From Roseiarcus sp963807735 (GTDB taxonomy: Bacteria; Pseudomonadota; Alphaproteobacteria; Rhizobiales; Beijerinckiaceae), in assembly GCA_963807735.1 (NCBI GenBank), contig CAWEDI010000015.1, forward strand, positions 1 through 64,000: a stretch of DNA of 64,000 nt, in the 5' to 3' direction. Positions 52,407-61,298 of this stretch are shown here, in pieces (within the stretch, counting starts at the first letter, position 1; each line of letters starts with the position of its first letter). Made by a program: the position numbers and the translations under genes. Under the pieces are notes generated by a model. It was not told the origin of the DNA. It did not search any database and saw only the letters and a program-made list of their open reading frames with translations.

Positions 52407-53287
52407 AAGACGACGTCGAGACCTTCGAACGCTTCCGGCCGCGTCTCCTTGGCGTCGGCTATCGGATGTTGGGCGAGATGGCTGCGGCGGAAGATGTCGT
52501 ACAGGAAACCTGGTTGCGCTGGCGCATGGCCGACGTCGACGACATCCGCGATCCCGGCGCATGGCTCGCCACGACGGCGACCCGCGTGGCGATCGACGCG
52601 CTGCGCGCCGCCAAGGCGCGGCGGGAAACCTACCTCGGGCCCTGGCTGCCCGAGCCGATCTCGCCCGACGACGCGCGCAGCTTCGGCGCGGACTTCCCCA
52701 CGACGGGAGCAGAGCTCGCGTCCGATGTCTCGCTGGCGCTCCTGCACGTGCTGGAGCGACTGGCGCCGGAGGAGCGCGCGGCGTTGCTCCTGCGGGACGC
52801 GTTCGATTTCGCCTATGCCGACCTTGCCGCGGCGATCGGCAAGAGTGAACCCGCGTGTCGCAAGCTGGTAAGCCGCGCCCGCGAGCGCGTGCGCGCAGAG
52901 CGGCCGCGTTTTGCGGTCTCGCGCGAACAGCATCGCGATCTGCTGGCGCGGTTCACCGAGGCGGCGCGCGTCGCTGATGCCGCGCGTTTGTCGGCCTTGT
53001 TCGCCCCCGACGCCATCGCCTACACCGACGGCGGCGGGAGGGTGAAGGCGGCGCTCAACCCGATCCGCGGCGCCGAGAATGTGGTGCGGTTCGTCTGCGG
53101 GCTGTCGCGCAAGCTGTCGTTCGATCCGGGATCGGGCGTTGCGACGGAGATCAATGGACGGCCGGCCGTTCTGTGGAGCTATGAGGGAACCCGCGCGGCG
53201 GTGACGGTGGAGGGCGACGGCGGCCGCATCCGCGCGCTATTCGTCATCCTGAACCCGGACAAGTTGGGCCGTCTGCCCTTCGGTTAA
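52403..53287 (+). CDS. ECF41-group sigma factor (SigJ-like) with fused SnoaL-like domain
   Basis: 294 residues. Sigma region 2 (PRLLGVGYRMLGEMAAAEDV, VQETWLRW) and region 4 (RAALLLRDAFDFAYADLAAA, IGKSEPACRKLVSRARERV) are joined by the linker motif YLGPWLPEPI. The C-terminal 95 residues form the SnoaL-like domain with the ECF41 signatures DGGGR and NPDKL. The extension regulates the sigma factor, replacing an anti-sigma factor. Coupled to the CMD-like gene; a matching promoter sits in front of the pair. The inducing signal is unknown for the group. Confidence 0.93.
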   Translation: MKDDVETFERFRPRLLGVGYRMLGEMAAAEDVVQETWLRWRMADVDDIRDPGAWLATTATRVAIDALRAAKARRETYLGPWLPEPISPDDARSFGADFPTTGAELASDVSLALLHVLERLAPEERAALLLRDAFDFAYADLAAAIGKSEPACRKLVSRARERVRAERPRFAVSREQHRDLLARFTEAARVADAARLSALFAPDAIAYTDGGGRVKAALNPIRGAENVVRFVCGLSRKLSFDPGSGVATEINGRPAVLWSYEGTRAAVTVEGDGGRIRALFVILNPDKLGRLPFG

Positions 53288-53367
53288 GGCGACGCGACAA
53301 TTGCCCCGGCGCCGTTAAGACGCCCACAAAGCCTGCACGCTATCCTGGCGGCCCACCCGGAGCCGCC

Positions 53368-54092
<725 letters not shown>

Positions 54093-54096
<4 letters not shown>

Positions 54097-55577
54097 CCCC
54101 GCTCGCCGCGTTCGCGCGTCTCGTCGCGGTCGACCTCAAACTGTCGTGGCGCGGTCTGCTCGGTCCGCTGCACGACAAATCGCCGCGCGCGCGGGCCGCC
54201 ATCGCCGTCGGCCTCGTGCTAGCGCTGCATGCGGCGGCGTGGCCGGTCGGCCTCTATCTCGGCGCCCGCGAGGCGGACGGACTGCTCGACACGGTGACGC
54301 GCGCCGGCGCGCTGTTCGTGCTGCCGTGGGCGATCGCCAGCCCGATGTCGGCGCTGGCGCGGCTGATCGCGCAGCGCGGCGACCTCGACCTGCTGCTCGC
54401 CTCGCCGGTCAGCGCCCGCGCAGCGTTTGCGGCGCGTATCCTCGCGCTCGGGCTTGAGAGCGTCGGCGCGGCGGCGTTGCTGCTCGGCCCGCTCGCCGAC
54501 GTCTGCGCCTTGCAGGGGCGGTTGCATTGGCTGGCGCTCTACCCCGTGCTGTTCGGCGCGGCTTTGTTCGGCGCGAGTTTGGGCGCGGCGTTGGCGCTTG
54601 GCTTGGCGTTCGCGCTTGGGCCGCGGCGGGCGCGCGTGCTCTCGCAGCTCGCGGCGGCGGTCCTCGGCGGCTCGGCGGCGCTGGCGGCGCAGGCGATCGC
54701 GTTTCTGCCGACGAACGCCCGCGACCTGCTGACCGACGCGCTGCAAGGCGCGCCGGCCAGCATCCTGACGCTGCCGGCCCGCGCCGCGAAAGGCGAAGCG
54801 CCCGCCCTCGCGCTTTGGCTCGCGCTGGCGTGGGTGGCTTATGGGTTGGCGACGGTCGCCCTATCGGGACCTTTTGTGCGCGCAACGATGCGGGCGGCCG
54901 GCGCTTCGGCGAGCGAGCGGCGGTCCGGCGAGGCGCCGCGCTTCGCGTCCAGCCTCGCCGCGGCGCTGCGGCGGAAGGAGCATCGGCTGTTGTGGCGCGA
55001 CCCCTGGCTGCTTTCGCAGATGGGTCTGCAGGCGCTCTATACGCTGCCGATCGCCTTCATCCTATGGCGCAACGGCGGCGTGACGGCGCAGGCGGGCGTC
55101 GCCTTTGCGCCCACGCTGGTGGTGATCGCCGGCCAGCTCTCCGCTTCGCTCGCCTGGGTGGCGCTGTGCGGCGAGGACGCGCCGGATTTCGTCGCCACCG
55201 CGCCGGCGACGCGCGGCGAGATCGAGCGGGCGAAGCTGTCGGCGATCGCCCCGCCGGTCGGCCTCGTGATGGCCGCGCCGCTGGTCCTGCTCGCGTTGGC
55301 CTCGCCCTCCGCGGCGCTGATCGCGGCCGGATGCGGCGCGGGCGCCGGCGTCTCCGGCGCGCTGCTGATGCTTTGGCGGCAGGCGCCGGCGCGGCGCGGC
55401 CTGGTGCTCCGGCGCCATTCGCAATCGAAGCTGGTCGCGCTGATCGAGCACTGGCTGTCGCTGTGCTGGGCGGGCGTGACCGGCATGGCCGCGCTCGGCA
55501 GCGTTTTCGCGCTCGCGCCGCTGGGACTGGCGGCGCTGACGCTGTGGCTGGCGCGGCCGAGCCGGGCGGCAGGCTGA
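54093..55577 (+). CDS. ABC exporter membrane protein
   Basis: 494 residues with GTG start. Many hydrophobic segments (about ten to twelve), for example LFVLPWAIASPMSALARLIA, SLGAALALGLAFALGP and PPVGLVMAAPLVLLALASPS. The sequence is not close to any named subfamily. It is translationally coupled to the ATPase and forms a two-gene ABC-2-like exporter. It ends before the region carrying the LexA box and the 33-residue membrane peptide. Confidence 0.85.
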
Positions 55578-55620
55578 GGAATTCCTGGGGTTAACTGTTT
55601 GATAACCATGCCGGCAAGGC

Positions 55621-55629
55621 TGTGGATAA
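55621..55629 (-). promoter_or_regulatory. single DnaA-box match
   Basis: TGTGGATAA, the complement of the DnaA box TTATCCACA. It sits upstream of the SOS promoter. A lone box is not an origin; it may be coincidence or a DnaA control site. Confidence 0.35.
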
Positions 55630-55633
55630 CCTG

Positions 55634-55666
55634 TTGATTGTCGTAAAGGAAGAACATATCATGAAC
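55634..55666 (+). promoter_or_regulatory. promoter with overlapping LexA box
   Basis: -35 TTGATT (55634-55639), 17 bases, -10 TATCAT (55657-55662). GAAC-ATATCAT-GAAC (55652-55666) covers the -10. It is the same 15-mer as at the radical-SAM operon. LexA bound here would occlude RNA polymerase; cleavage of LexA after DNA damage would open it. Confidence 0.75.
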
Positions 55667-55692
55667 GCATAGGGATCACCGGGGGAAAATCC

Positions 55693-55794
55693 ATGAGCCA
55701 CGCGCTGTCCTATCTGCTCGACGCCCTCGAACTCGCCGCTCTCGGCGCGTTCGTCGCGATGATCGGCTGCCTCGCCAGCGCGTTCGGCGCGTAG
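55693..55794 (+). CDS. 33-residue single-span membrane peptide, probably SOS-induced
   Basis: Starts at ATG 55693 behind CCGGGGGAAAA, about 25 bases after the expected transcription start. Residues 13-33 (LELAALGAFVAMIGCLASAF) form one membrane span; the N-terminus SHALSYLLDALE is short and amphipathic. No homologue is recognised. Its promoter overlaps a LexA box. In Caulobacter, SidA, a small SOS-induced inner-membrane peptide of similar size, blocks cell division; TisB in Escherichia coli is another SOS membrane peptide. By analogy this may inhibit division or depolarise the membrane; that is inference. The gene is too short for most annotation pipelines. Confidence 0.65.
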   Translation: MSHALSYLLDALELAALGAFVAMIGCLASAFGA

Positions 55795-55846
55795 AGCTTG
55801 TTCCCCCGCCGCGCGCCCGCTATGGGGCGCTCGGAAAGGGGCGAGC

Positions 55847-57016
55847 ATGAGAGTGTATGCGCTGGTGGTGGCGGCCGGCCGGGGCGTCCGGTTCGGCGGC
55901 CCGACGCCGAAGCAATGGCTCGAATGCGCCGGCGCGCCGCTGTTGAGCCATACGCTGACGGCGATCGCCGCCGCGCCCGAGCTCGCAGGAATTTGCGTCG
56001 TCATCCACCCCGACGATGTCAGCCTCTACCAAGCCGCGCTCGCCGCGAGCCCCGGCGCCGCCGCGCTCGCCCTGCCCCCGGCGATGGGCGGCGAAAGCCG
56101 GCAGATCAGCGTGCGCAACGGCCTGGAGGCGCTGGCGGCGCATCGGCCGGACATCGTGCTGATCCACGACGGCGCTCGGCCGTTCGTCTCGCCGGCGCTG
56201 ATCGCCCGCGCGATTGCGGCGGCGGCAGCGCACGGCGCGGCGGTCCCGGCGCTCGCCGTCACCGACACGATCAAGCAGATCGAGGGCGACCGCATCGTCG
56301 CCTCGCCCGACCGGGCGAGCCTGCGCGCGGTGCAGACGCCGCAGGCGTTCCGGTTCGAACTGATCCTCGCCGCGCATCGCGCCGCCGCGCGCGCGGACAT
56401 GACCGACGACGCGGCGGTGGCGGAAGCCGCCGGCCACGCCGTGCATGTGTTCGAGGGCGATCCCGGCAACGCCAAGGTGACGACGATGAGCGATCTGAAG
56501 GAGGCCGGCGAGCGGCTGGCGCCGCCGCTGACCGACATGCGCGTCGGCCAGGGTTTTGACGTCCATGCGTTCACGGACGGCGACGCGGTGTGGCTCGGCG
56601 GGGTAAAAATCCCGCACGACCGCAAGCTCGAAGGCCATTCCGACGCCGACGTGGTGCTGCACGCGCTATGCGATGCGATTTATGGCGCGCTCGGCGACGG
56701 CGACATCGGCGCCCACTTCCCGCCGTCGGACGCGCAATGGCGCGGGGCGCCGTCGTCGCTGTTTCTGGCGCACGCCGTGGCCCGGGTTCGCGCGCGGGGC
56801 GGCGCAATCGCCCATCTCGACGTCAATCTGGTGTGCGAAGCGCCGCGCGTTGGCCCGCATCGCGACGCGATGCGGGCGCGCATCGCCGAGATCGCCGGGA
56901 TCACGGTGGATCGGGTTGGAGTCAAGGCGACGACGGCGGAGAAGCTAGGCTTCGTCGGCCGCCGAGAAGGAGTGGCGTGCATGGCGCTGGCGACAGTGAG
57001 GTTGCCGGGGGGGTGA
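55847..57016 (+). CDS. ispDF: bifunctional IspD-IspF
   Basis: 389 residues. Catalyses two steps of the non-mevalonate isoprenoid pathway: CTP addition to methylerythritol phosphate and formation of the cyclic diphosphate. IspD domain (1-225): VVAAGRGVRFGGPTPKQWLE, ARPFVSPALIARAIA, VQTPQAFRFELI. IspF domain (230-389): VGQGFDVHAFTDGD with zinc ligands, GHSDADVVLHALCDAIYGAL, GDIGAHFPPSD, TTAEKLGFVGRREG. The fused form is usual in alphaproteobacteria. Confidence 0.95.
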   Translation: MRVYALVVAAGRGVRFGGPTPKQWLECAGAPLLSHTLTAIAAAPELAGICVVIHPDDVSLYQAALAASPGAAALALPPAMGGESRQISVRNGLEALAAHRPDIVLIHDGARPFVSPALIARAIAAAAAHGAAVPALAVTDTIKQIEGDRIVASPDRASLRAVQTPQAFRFELILAAHRAAARADMTDDAAVAEAAGHAVHVFEGDPGNAKVTTMSDLKEAGERLAPPLTDMRVGQGFDVHAFTDGDAVWLGGVKIPHDRKLEGHSDADVVLHALCDAIYGALGDGDIGAHFPPSDAQWRGAPSSLFLAHAVARVRARGGAIAHLDVNLVCEAPRVGPHRDAMRARIAEIAGITVDRVGVKATTAEKLGFVGRREGVACMALATVRLPGG

Positions 57017-57138
57017 CGTAAGGAACAGCGGTACGGCTTGCGCGGTAGCCGCGCTAGCTTCTCTCCAAGCCGCAATATCGCAAGTACACGATGGCGTGTT
57101 GCTGACGCTCACGATTCCTGCTTGACGCGAAAACAAGC

Positions 57139-57167
57139 TTGAATTGGTTCGAGCGGTAGGTTAAAGT
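57139..57167 (+). promoter_or_regulatory. candidate promoter of the small unknown genes
   Basis: TTGAAT, 17 bases, TAAAGT, about 37 bp before ATG 57204. The intergenic region is AT-rich for this genome. Confidence 0.4.
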
Positions 57168-57203
57168 GTTTCATGCGTGCTTTTGCTGCTGTGGGGCACG
57201 AAC

Positions 57204-57626
57204 ATGACGCTCTCTGTTAAATCTACACTTTTGGTGTTATGCGCAGTTGCGGTGAGCCCGTTATCTGCGCACGCGGCTTGTTCTTTGGCTACAGTTGGAA
57301 GCCTTGGGGGCAATGCCAATTTGGCGAATCAGCTTTGCGACGAAGACAAGCATATCCCAATTCCGCAGAGTCAATATGGCGAGTTTGGAGCGCCGTCCGG
57401 GTATTTAAAGGGCGACCCGCAGAGTGCCCCTCCGAACTACTCGTCCCAGGGTCAAGCAAATTCAGGTAATTATCAGCGGTATTTTCCAAACGGGTCCGTT
57501 GCGCAGGGCATATGCGGGACGGCCATCGGGGTCTGCACTGTATTGTCTCGGTCTCCGATCAACCCCGGGACCGAATGCTTTTGCGACACGGTTGAGGGAA
57601 AAATCTCGGGCAACATAGTCAAATGA
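57204..57626 (+). CDS. secreted cysteine-rich protein, unknown
   Basis: 140 residues. A good signal peptide (LLVLCAVAVSPLSAHAACS). The mature part has six cysteines (ACSL, LCDE, GICG, GVCT, ECFC) that would form three disulfides, and a Gly/Ser/Asn-rich middle. No family recognised. The region is clearly less GC-rich than the flanking genes. It precedes a membrane-protein gene on the same strand by 15 bp, so the two may form an operon. Confidence 0.6.
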   Translation: MTLSVKSTLLVLCAVAVSPLSAHAACSLATVGSLGGNANLANQLCDEDKHIPIPQSQYGEFGAPSGYLKGDPQSAPPNYSSQGQANSGNYQRYFPNGSVAQGICGTAIGVCTVLSRSPINPGTECFCDTVEGKISGNIVK

Positions 57627-57641
57627 TGGGGAATCATCGAG

Positions 57642-57935
57642 ATGACCCTCGAGCAACTGACTGACGCTGTCGATAAGCTGAGCAGCGCCTCCAGCGCTGC
57701 GCAAAAGTACGGGCCATTTTATTTTGCATTGTTTTTGCTGCTTTTCGTACCTTTCATTGCTGGAACGATCATCAAGCGGTCGGCAAACCGGACCGACGAT
57801 AGCAGAACACGCGAAATTATATTGCGTAGTTATGATAGCTATTTTCGAACTTGCCTGTATATCGGCGCGTTCTGCACTGTAAGCGGAGTAATCTGGTGGT
57901 TTTACCAGAATTACAGGTTCGAACTCGAATATTGA
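57642..57935 (+). CDS. two-span membrane protein, 5' part of a probable split gene
   Basis: 97 residues in this frame. An amphipathic N-terminus (LTDAVDKLSSASSAAQKYG) and two hydrophobic segments (PFYFALFLLLFVPFIAGTII and CLYIGAFCTVSGVIWWFY) suggest an inner-membrane protein. The frame ends at TGA 57933-57935 right after the second helix, while the next frame continues immediately with NSNIDETLADLRSQVSDLKA, a coiled-coil-like sequence that is a natural continuation. Either this is one gene of about 220 residues with one extra base near 57915, or two overlapping genes. Confidence 0.55.
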   Translation: MTLEQLTDAVDKLSSASSAAQKYGPFYFALFLLLFVPFIAGTIIKRSANRTDDSRTREIILRSYDSYFRTCLYIGAFCTVSGVIWWFYQNYRFELEY

Positions 57936-57951
57936 CGAGACGCTAGCGGAT

Positions 57952-58305
57952 TTGCGGTCGCAGGTCTCTGATTTGAAGGCCAAAGCGACTAACATGCGTT
58001 ATACTGCGGTCGGTTACATCGAAAACAAGACCGACCTAAAGAATGAGTTCCTAAATACCCTGGGACGGCCATCGATAGTTTTTTCGCGGGAGGGAGGGCC
58101 TGAAAATACCTGGATTTTTTCGGTCATATCCGATCAGCCGATACAGACTTCGCAACCCATTCCGATAATACTTGCCTATACTGTGCCGACCACAGGCGAG
58201 CGCATTTTTTGGCATATCGACTTGCCACTGCAGTCGAGCTCAACGCCGCTGGCTTACCTCTTCACCGTCGACGAGCAGGGAGCACACATCAAACCTCGGA
58301 TTTGA
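57952..58305 (+). CDS. downstream ORF, probably the C-terminal part of the same gene
   Basis: 117 residues from TTG 57952; the frame is open back to about 57900. Contains a coiled-coil-like start (QVSDLKAKATNM) and a beta-rich part (YTAVGYIENKTDLKNEFLN, NTWIFSVISDQPIQTSQPIP, AYLFTVDEQGAHIKPRI). No signal or membrane helix of its own and no ribosome-binding site seen, which supports fusion to the preceding membrane helices. Function unknown. Confidence 0.45.
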   Translation: MRSQVSDLKAKATNMRYTAVGYIENKTDLKNEFLNTLGRPSIVFSREGGPENTWIFSVISDQPIQTSQPIPIILAYTVPTTGERIFWHIDLPLQSSSTPLAYLFTVDEQGAHIKPRI

Positions 58306-58353
58306 CGGTGCCCCGGTCGCAGGCGCAACTCTGTAGCCGCCATTGTCTACGAC

Positions 58354-59358
58354 TTACCTCCCCAGGCCCGTTAGCCCCTCGATCAGCGCCGCGTTGAACG
58401 TCTCCGGCTCTTGAATCTGCGGGGCGTGGCCGGCGTCGGGGAACTCGACCAGCGCAGCGCCGGGGATCGCCGCTTGCGTCCTCGGCCCCAACTCCGCGTA
58501 GTGACCGAGCCTTGCCTGCACGTCCTTCGACGCGAAGTCCTTGCCGATGGCGGTGGTGTCCTTGGTCCCGATCATCAGCAGGGTCGGCGCCTTGATGAGC
58601 GGCAACTCGTAGACCACGGGCTGGGTGAAGATCATGTCGTCGATCAGCGCCGTGTCGAAGGCGAAGGCGTCGTGTCCCGGCCCCTGCGCGAGCCCGGCCA
58701 GCATGCCGACCCAGCGATCGTAGTCGGGCCGCCAGACGCCGGCGTAGTAGGTCGATTGCTCGTAGGCGCGAATCTTCTCCGCGGTCAGCGCCGCCTCGCG
58801 CTCGCGCCATTGGTCGACCGTCGGCGAGGGGACGCCGAGCGCCTTCCAATCTTCGAGGCCGATCGGATTGACCAGCGCCAGCGCCTGCGTCGCCTCGGGG
58901 TACATCAGCGCATAGCGCGCCGCCAGCATCCCGCCGGTGGAGTGGCCAACCACGATCGCCTTGTCGATCCCCAGCCCGCGCAGCAGCGCATGGGTGTTTT
59001 GCGCCAGCGCCTGGAAGCTGAACTGATAGCGTTCGGGCTTGCTCGATTTGCAGAAGCCGATCTGGTCCGGGGCGATGACGCGATAGCCGGCCGCGCTTAG
59101 CGCCGCGATCTGCCCGTCCCAGGTCGCCGCGCAGAAATTCTTGCCGTGCAGCAGGACCACCGTCACGCCGTTGGGCGTGCGCGGCGCAACGTCCATGTAG
59201 CGCATCGTCAGCCGCTCGCCCTGCGATTCGAACGCGAAGTCCCGCACGGGATACGGATAGGCGAAGCCCTCGAGCTCGGGGCCATACACCGGAGGCGCCG
59301 CCGCCTGGGCGAGGACCGGCGTCAGGCAGAACACGAGCAAGACCAGACCGTATTTCAT
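58354..59358 (-). CDS. exported alpha/beta hydrolase
   Basis: 334 residues. Signal peptide VLLVFCLTPVLAQAAA. The alpha/beta fold is clear: VVLLHGKNFCAATWDGQIAA, APDQIGFCKSSKPERYQFSF, nucleophile elbow VVGHSTGGMLAARYAL (Ser about residue 143), acid in LLMIGTKDTT and the catalytic His in PDAGHAPQIQEP. Likely a periplasmic esterase or lactonase; substrate unknown. It faces the small unknown genes tail to tail. Confidence 0.87.
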   Translation of the reverse strand: MKYGLVLLVFCLTPVLAQAAAPPVYGPELEGFAYPYPVRDFAFESQGERLTMRYMDVAPRTPNGVTVVLLHGKNFCAATWDGQIAALSAAGYRVIAPDQIGFCKSSKPERYQFSFQALAQNTHALLRGLGIDKAIVVGHSTGGMLAARYALMYPEATQALALVNPIGLEDWKALGVPSPTVDQWREREAALTAEKIRAYEQSTYYAGVWRPDYDRWVGMLAGLAQGPGHDAFAFDTALIDDMIFTQPVVYELPLIKAPTLLMIGTKDTTAIGKDFASKDVQARLGHYAELGPRTQAAIPGAALVEFPDAGHAPQIQEPETFNAALIEGLTGLGR

Positions 59359-59794
59359 ACGGGCTTAGATGTCAGACGTTTCCGGCGAAAAAGCGCTCGC
59401 CCCGAGCGGGTCGCCAAACGCTAATGGGACCCCGGCGCATGAAGCGACAACGGGGTCCCGGCTATTGCCTCAAAGGGCGTTTGGTTCTCATTTCGAGGAT
59501 CGTTTTCCGCGCTCAACGGCATGGCCTTAGCGCTGCGCGCGGATCATAGCTCAGAGGGTTTCGGTTTTTGCCGTCCGACCGGTCGGACGCAAAGCCTGCG
59601 AAGGAATTCCGCAACGCAGACGTTAGCTTATACGCCAGGGTGGAGTCATCGCGCCTCCATTTTGGCCTCGGCCCGAAAGCGGGCCCTTGCCGCCCGCCAA
59701 GCCTAAGTGCGCCGGCGACAGACGAAGGCTGCGCCCGCGTCATAAAAATGTCAATTCAACTTTTGCGCGAGTTTTGACGGCGCCCGCAAGCGGC
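59359..59794. other. 436-bp gap with strong hairpins, no gene recognised
   Basis: Holds GGGACCCC-N18-GGGGTCCC (59426-59459), the 18-bp perfect palindrome CGTCCGACCGGTCGGACG (59572-59589) and the hairpin GGCCCG-AAAG-CGGGCC (59670-59685). Short open frames exist on both strands but none looks protein-like. Could be a structured RNA or part of a dispersed non-coding element. Confidence 0.4.
59426..59459. other. long GC hairpin
   Basis: Eight-pair stem GGGACCCC/GGGGTCCC with no T-run, upstream of the exported hydrolase gene. Confidence 0.5.
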
Positions 59795-60697
59795 TCACCC
59801 TTCGAGCCGCCAGGTCTGGCCGACGAGATCGACCCCGAACGAATGGTGAGGCGTCTCCTCAAACAACCGGAAGCCGCGGCTCTGATAGATTTTGCGCGCC
59901 GCGGTCAGAATGTCGTTGGTCCACAAGACCAAAGCGCCGTAGCCGAGTTCGCGGGCCCGGCCGATCACTGCGTCGACGAGCCGGCCGCCGAGACCCGCCC
60001 CGCGCGCCGTCGGCTCGACATAGAGCAGCCGCAGCTTCCCGACTCCGGGATCGCCGCTCTTGACGAGAAACGCCGAGCCAAGGATGGCGCCGCCGCGCGC
60101 CGCGACGAACGCCGCCTCCCGCTCCGGGTCGAAGCCGTCGGCGAAATCGGCGAGGATGCGGGCGACCAGCGCCTCGAACGTGACGTCCCAGCCGTATTCG
60201 CGGTGATAGAGCAGCCCCTGGCGATGGGCGATCCAGCCGATGTCGCCGACCGCCAACGGCCTGAGTACGGTCTCGGCGTCGCCGCCGCCGAGCGCCGAGC
60301 GGATCGCGGCGAAGGCGTCGGCGAGGCCAGGCCGGTCCGCCGCCGCGACCTCGCCGAGCAGCGCGTCGATCGCCTGCGCGCTGCCGCGGTCGAGCGCGTC
60401 GAAGGTCGCGCGCCCCGCGGCGGTCGCCGCCAGCGCGACGCGCCGCCCCGCCAAATCGCTACCCTCGATCAGGCCGCGCTCGCGCAGTCGCGCGATCACC
60501 CGGCTCAGATGCGCCTTGTCCATGCCGAGCCCGCGCATGAGGTCCGCCGCGGTCGGCGGCGCGTCGGCGGTCGCGATCTCGTAGAGCACGCGCGCCATCG
60601 GCAGCGACAGGTCGGCCCCCGGCAGGCTGCGCTCCAGAAGGCCGATGCGGCGGGTGTAGAATCGATTGAACGCGCGGACGTCGCCGACCAGGTCCAT
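59795..60697 (-). CDS. MarR-GNAT fusion regulator/acetyltransferase
   Basis: 300 residues. The N-terminal 140 residues are a MarR winged helix (LSLPMARVLYEIATADAPPT, LGMDKAHLSRVIARLRERGL, wing EGSDLAGRRVALAAT). The C-terminal half is a GNAT acetyltransferase (LRLLYVEPTARGAGLGGRLV with the acetyl-CoA loop ARGAGLG, VLWTNDILTAARKIYQSRGF). Such fusions are common, but their substrates are unknown. A perfect 19-bp palindrome in front of the gene is a likely autoregulatory operator. Confidence 0.9.
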   Translation of the reverse strand: MDLVGDVRAFNRFYTRRIGLLERSLPGADLSLPMARVLYEIATADAPPTAADLMRGLGMDKAHLSRVIARLRERGLIEGSDLAGRRVALAATAAGRATFDALDRGSAQAIDALLGEVAAADRPGLADAFAAIRSALGGGDAETVLRPLAVGDIGWIAHRQGLLYHREYGWDVTFEALVARILADFADGFDPEREAAFVAARGGAILGSAFLVKSGDPGVGKLRLLYVEPTARGAGLGGRLVDAVIGRARELGYGALVLWTNDILTAARKIYQSRGFRLFEETPHHSFGVDLVGQTWRLEG

Positions 60698-60709
60698 GCC
60701 GCCCTCCCT

Positions 60710-60728
60710 GTGTTGTCTAAGACAACAC
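60710..60728. promoter_or_regulatory. 19-bp palindromic operator
   Basis: GTGTTGTCT-A-AGACAACAC, 12 bp before the start codon of the MarR-GNAT fusion, the typical size and symmetry of a MarR site. Confidence 0.75.
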
Positions 60729-60788
60729 TAGCGCAAGCGGTCTCGCGCGGCAAATTCACCGCGGGCGAACAATTCAGACGATTTGAGC

Positions 60789-60817
60789 TTGCCCTTCTCG
60801 GCGTTCCTCATTATAAG
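60789..60817 (+). promoter_or_regulatory. promoter of the marR-emrAB operon
   Basis: TTGCCC, 17 bases, TATAAG (60812-60817), 28 bp before ATG 60846. The segment just downstream repeats ATAAGC (60813-60818 and again about 60827), a possible regulator site. Confidence 0.5.
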
Positions 60818-60845
60818 CTGACACATCATAAGCCCCGTTCCCAGA

Positions 60846-61295
60846 ATGGCCCCCTTCTCGACCGAACGCGAAATCGGTTTCGCGCTGCACGACGCCGCCC
60901 GCATGTTGCGGACGCTCGCCGATCAACGCGCCCGCGACTTCAACACGACCCGCGCCCAATGGGCCGTGCTCGTGCGGTTGCAGCGTCGCGAGGGCGTGAA
61001 ACAATCGGAGCTCGCCGATTCGCTCGATCTCGCGCCGATCACGTTGGCGCGGCTGATCGACAAGCTGACGGCGGCGGGTCTGGTGGAGCGGCGCGACGAC
61101 GCCAACGATCGGCGCGCCAACCGCCTCTATCTCACCGAGAAGGCCGGTCCGACGCTGGAGCAGCTTGGCGCGCTCGGCGAAAGCGTGATGGGCCGCGCGT
61201 TGCGGGGTCTCGAGCCGAAAATGCTCGCGACCCTCAAGCAAGGTCTCGATCATATCCGTCATAACCTGAAGAGCGATCTGCAAGCAGGGGTTTGA
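60846..61295 (+). CDS. MarR-family regulator of the efflux operon
   Basis: 149 residues. Winged helix-turn-helix: TTRAQWAVLVRLQRREGVKQ, SELADSLDLAPITLARLIDK, LTAAGLVERRDDANDRRANR with the usual DxRA-like wing. It lies three bases before emrA. MarR members repress the pump next to them and release DNA when they bind a toxic aromatic compound; this is the likely role here. Confidence 0.9.
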   Translation: MAPFSTEREIGFALHDAARMLRTLADQRARDFNTTRAQWAVLVRLQRREGVKQSELADSLDLAPITLARLIDKLTAAGLVERRDDANDRRANRLYLTEKAGPTLEQLGALGESVMGRALRGLEPKMLATLKQGLDHIRHNLKSDLQAGV

Positions 61296-61298
61296 GAA

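Noticed and set aside
55590..55640. Possible replication origin (DnaA-box TGTGGATAA and an AT-richer stretch)
   Set aside because: Only one perfect box, no dnaA, dnaN or parAB nearby; better explained as part of a promoter region.
59513..59743. Short frames on both strands in the gap between the hydrolase and the MarR-GNAT gene
   Set aside because: No recognisable family, no ribosome-binding site, and they cross strong hairpins.
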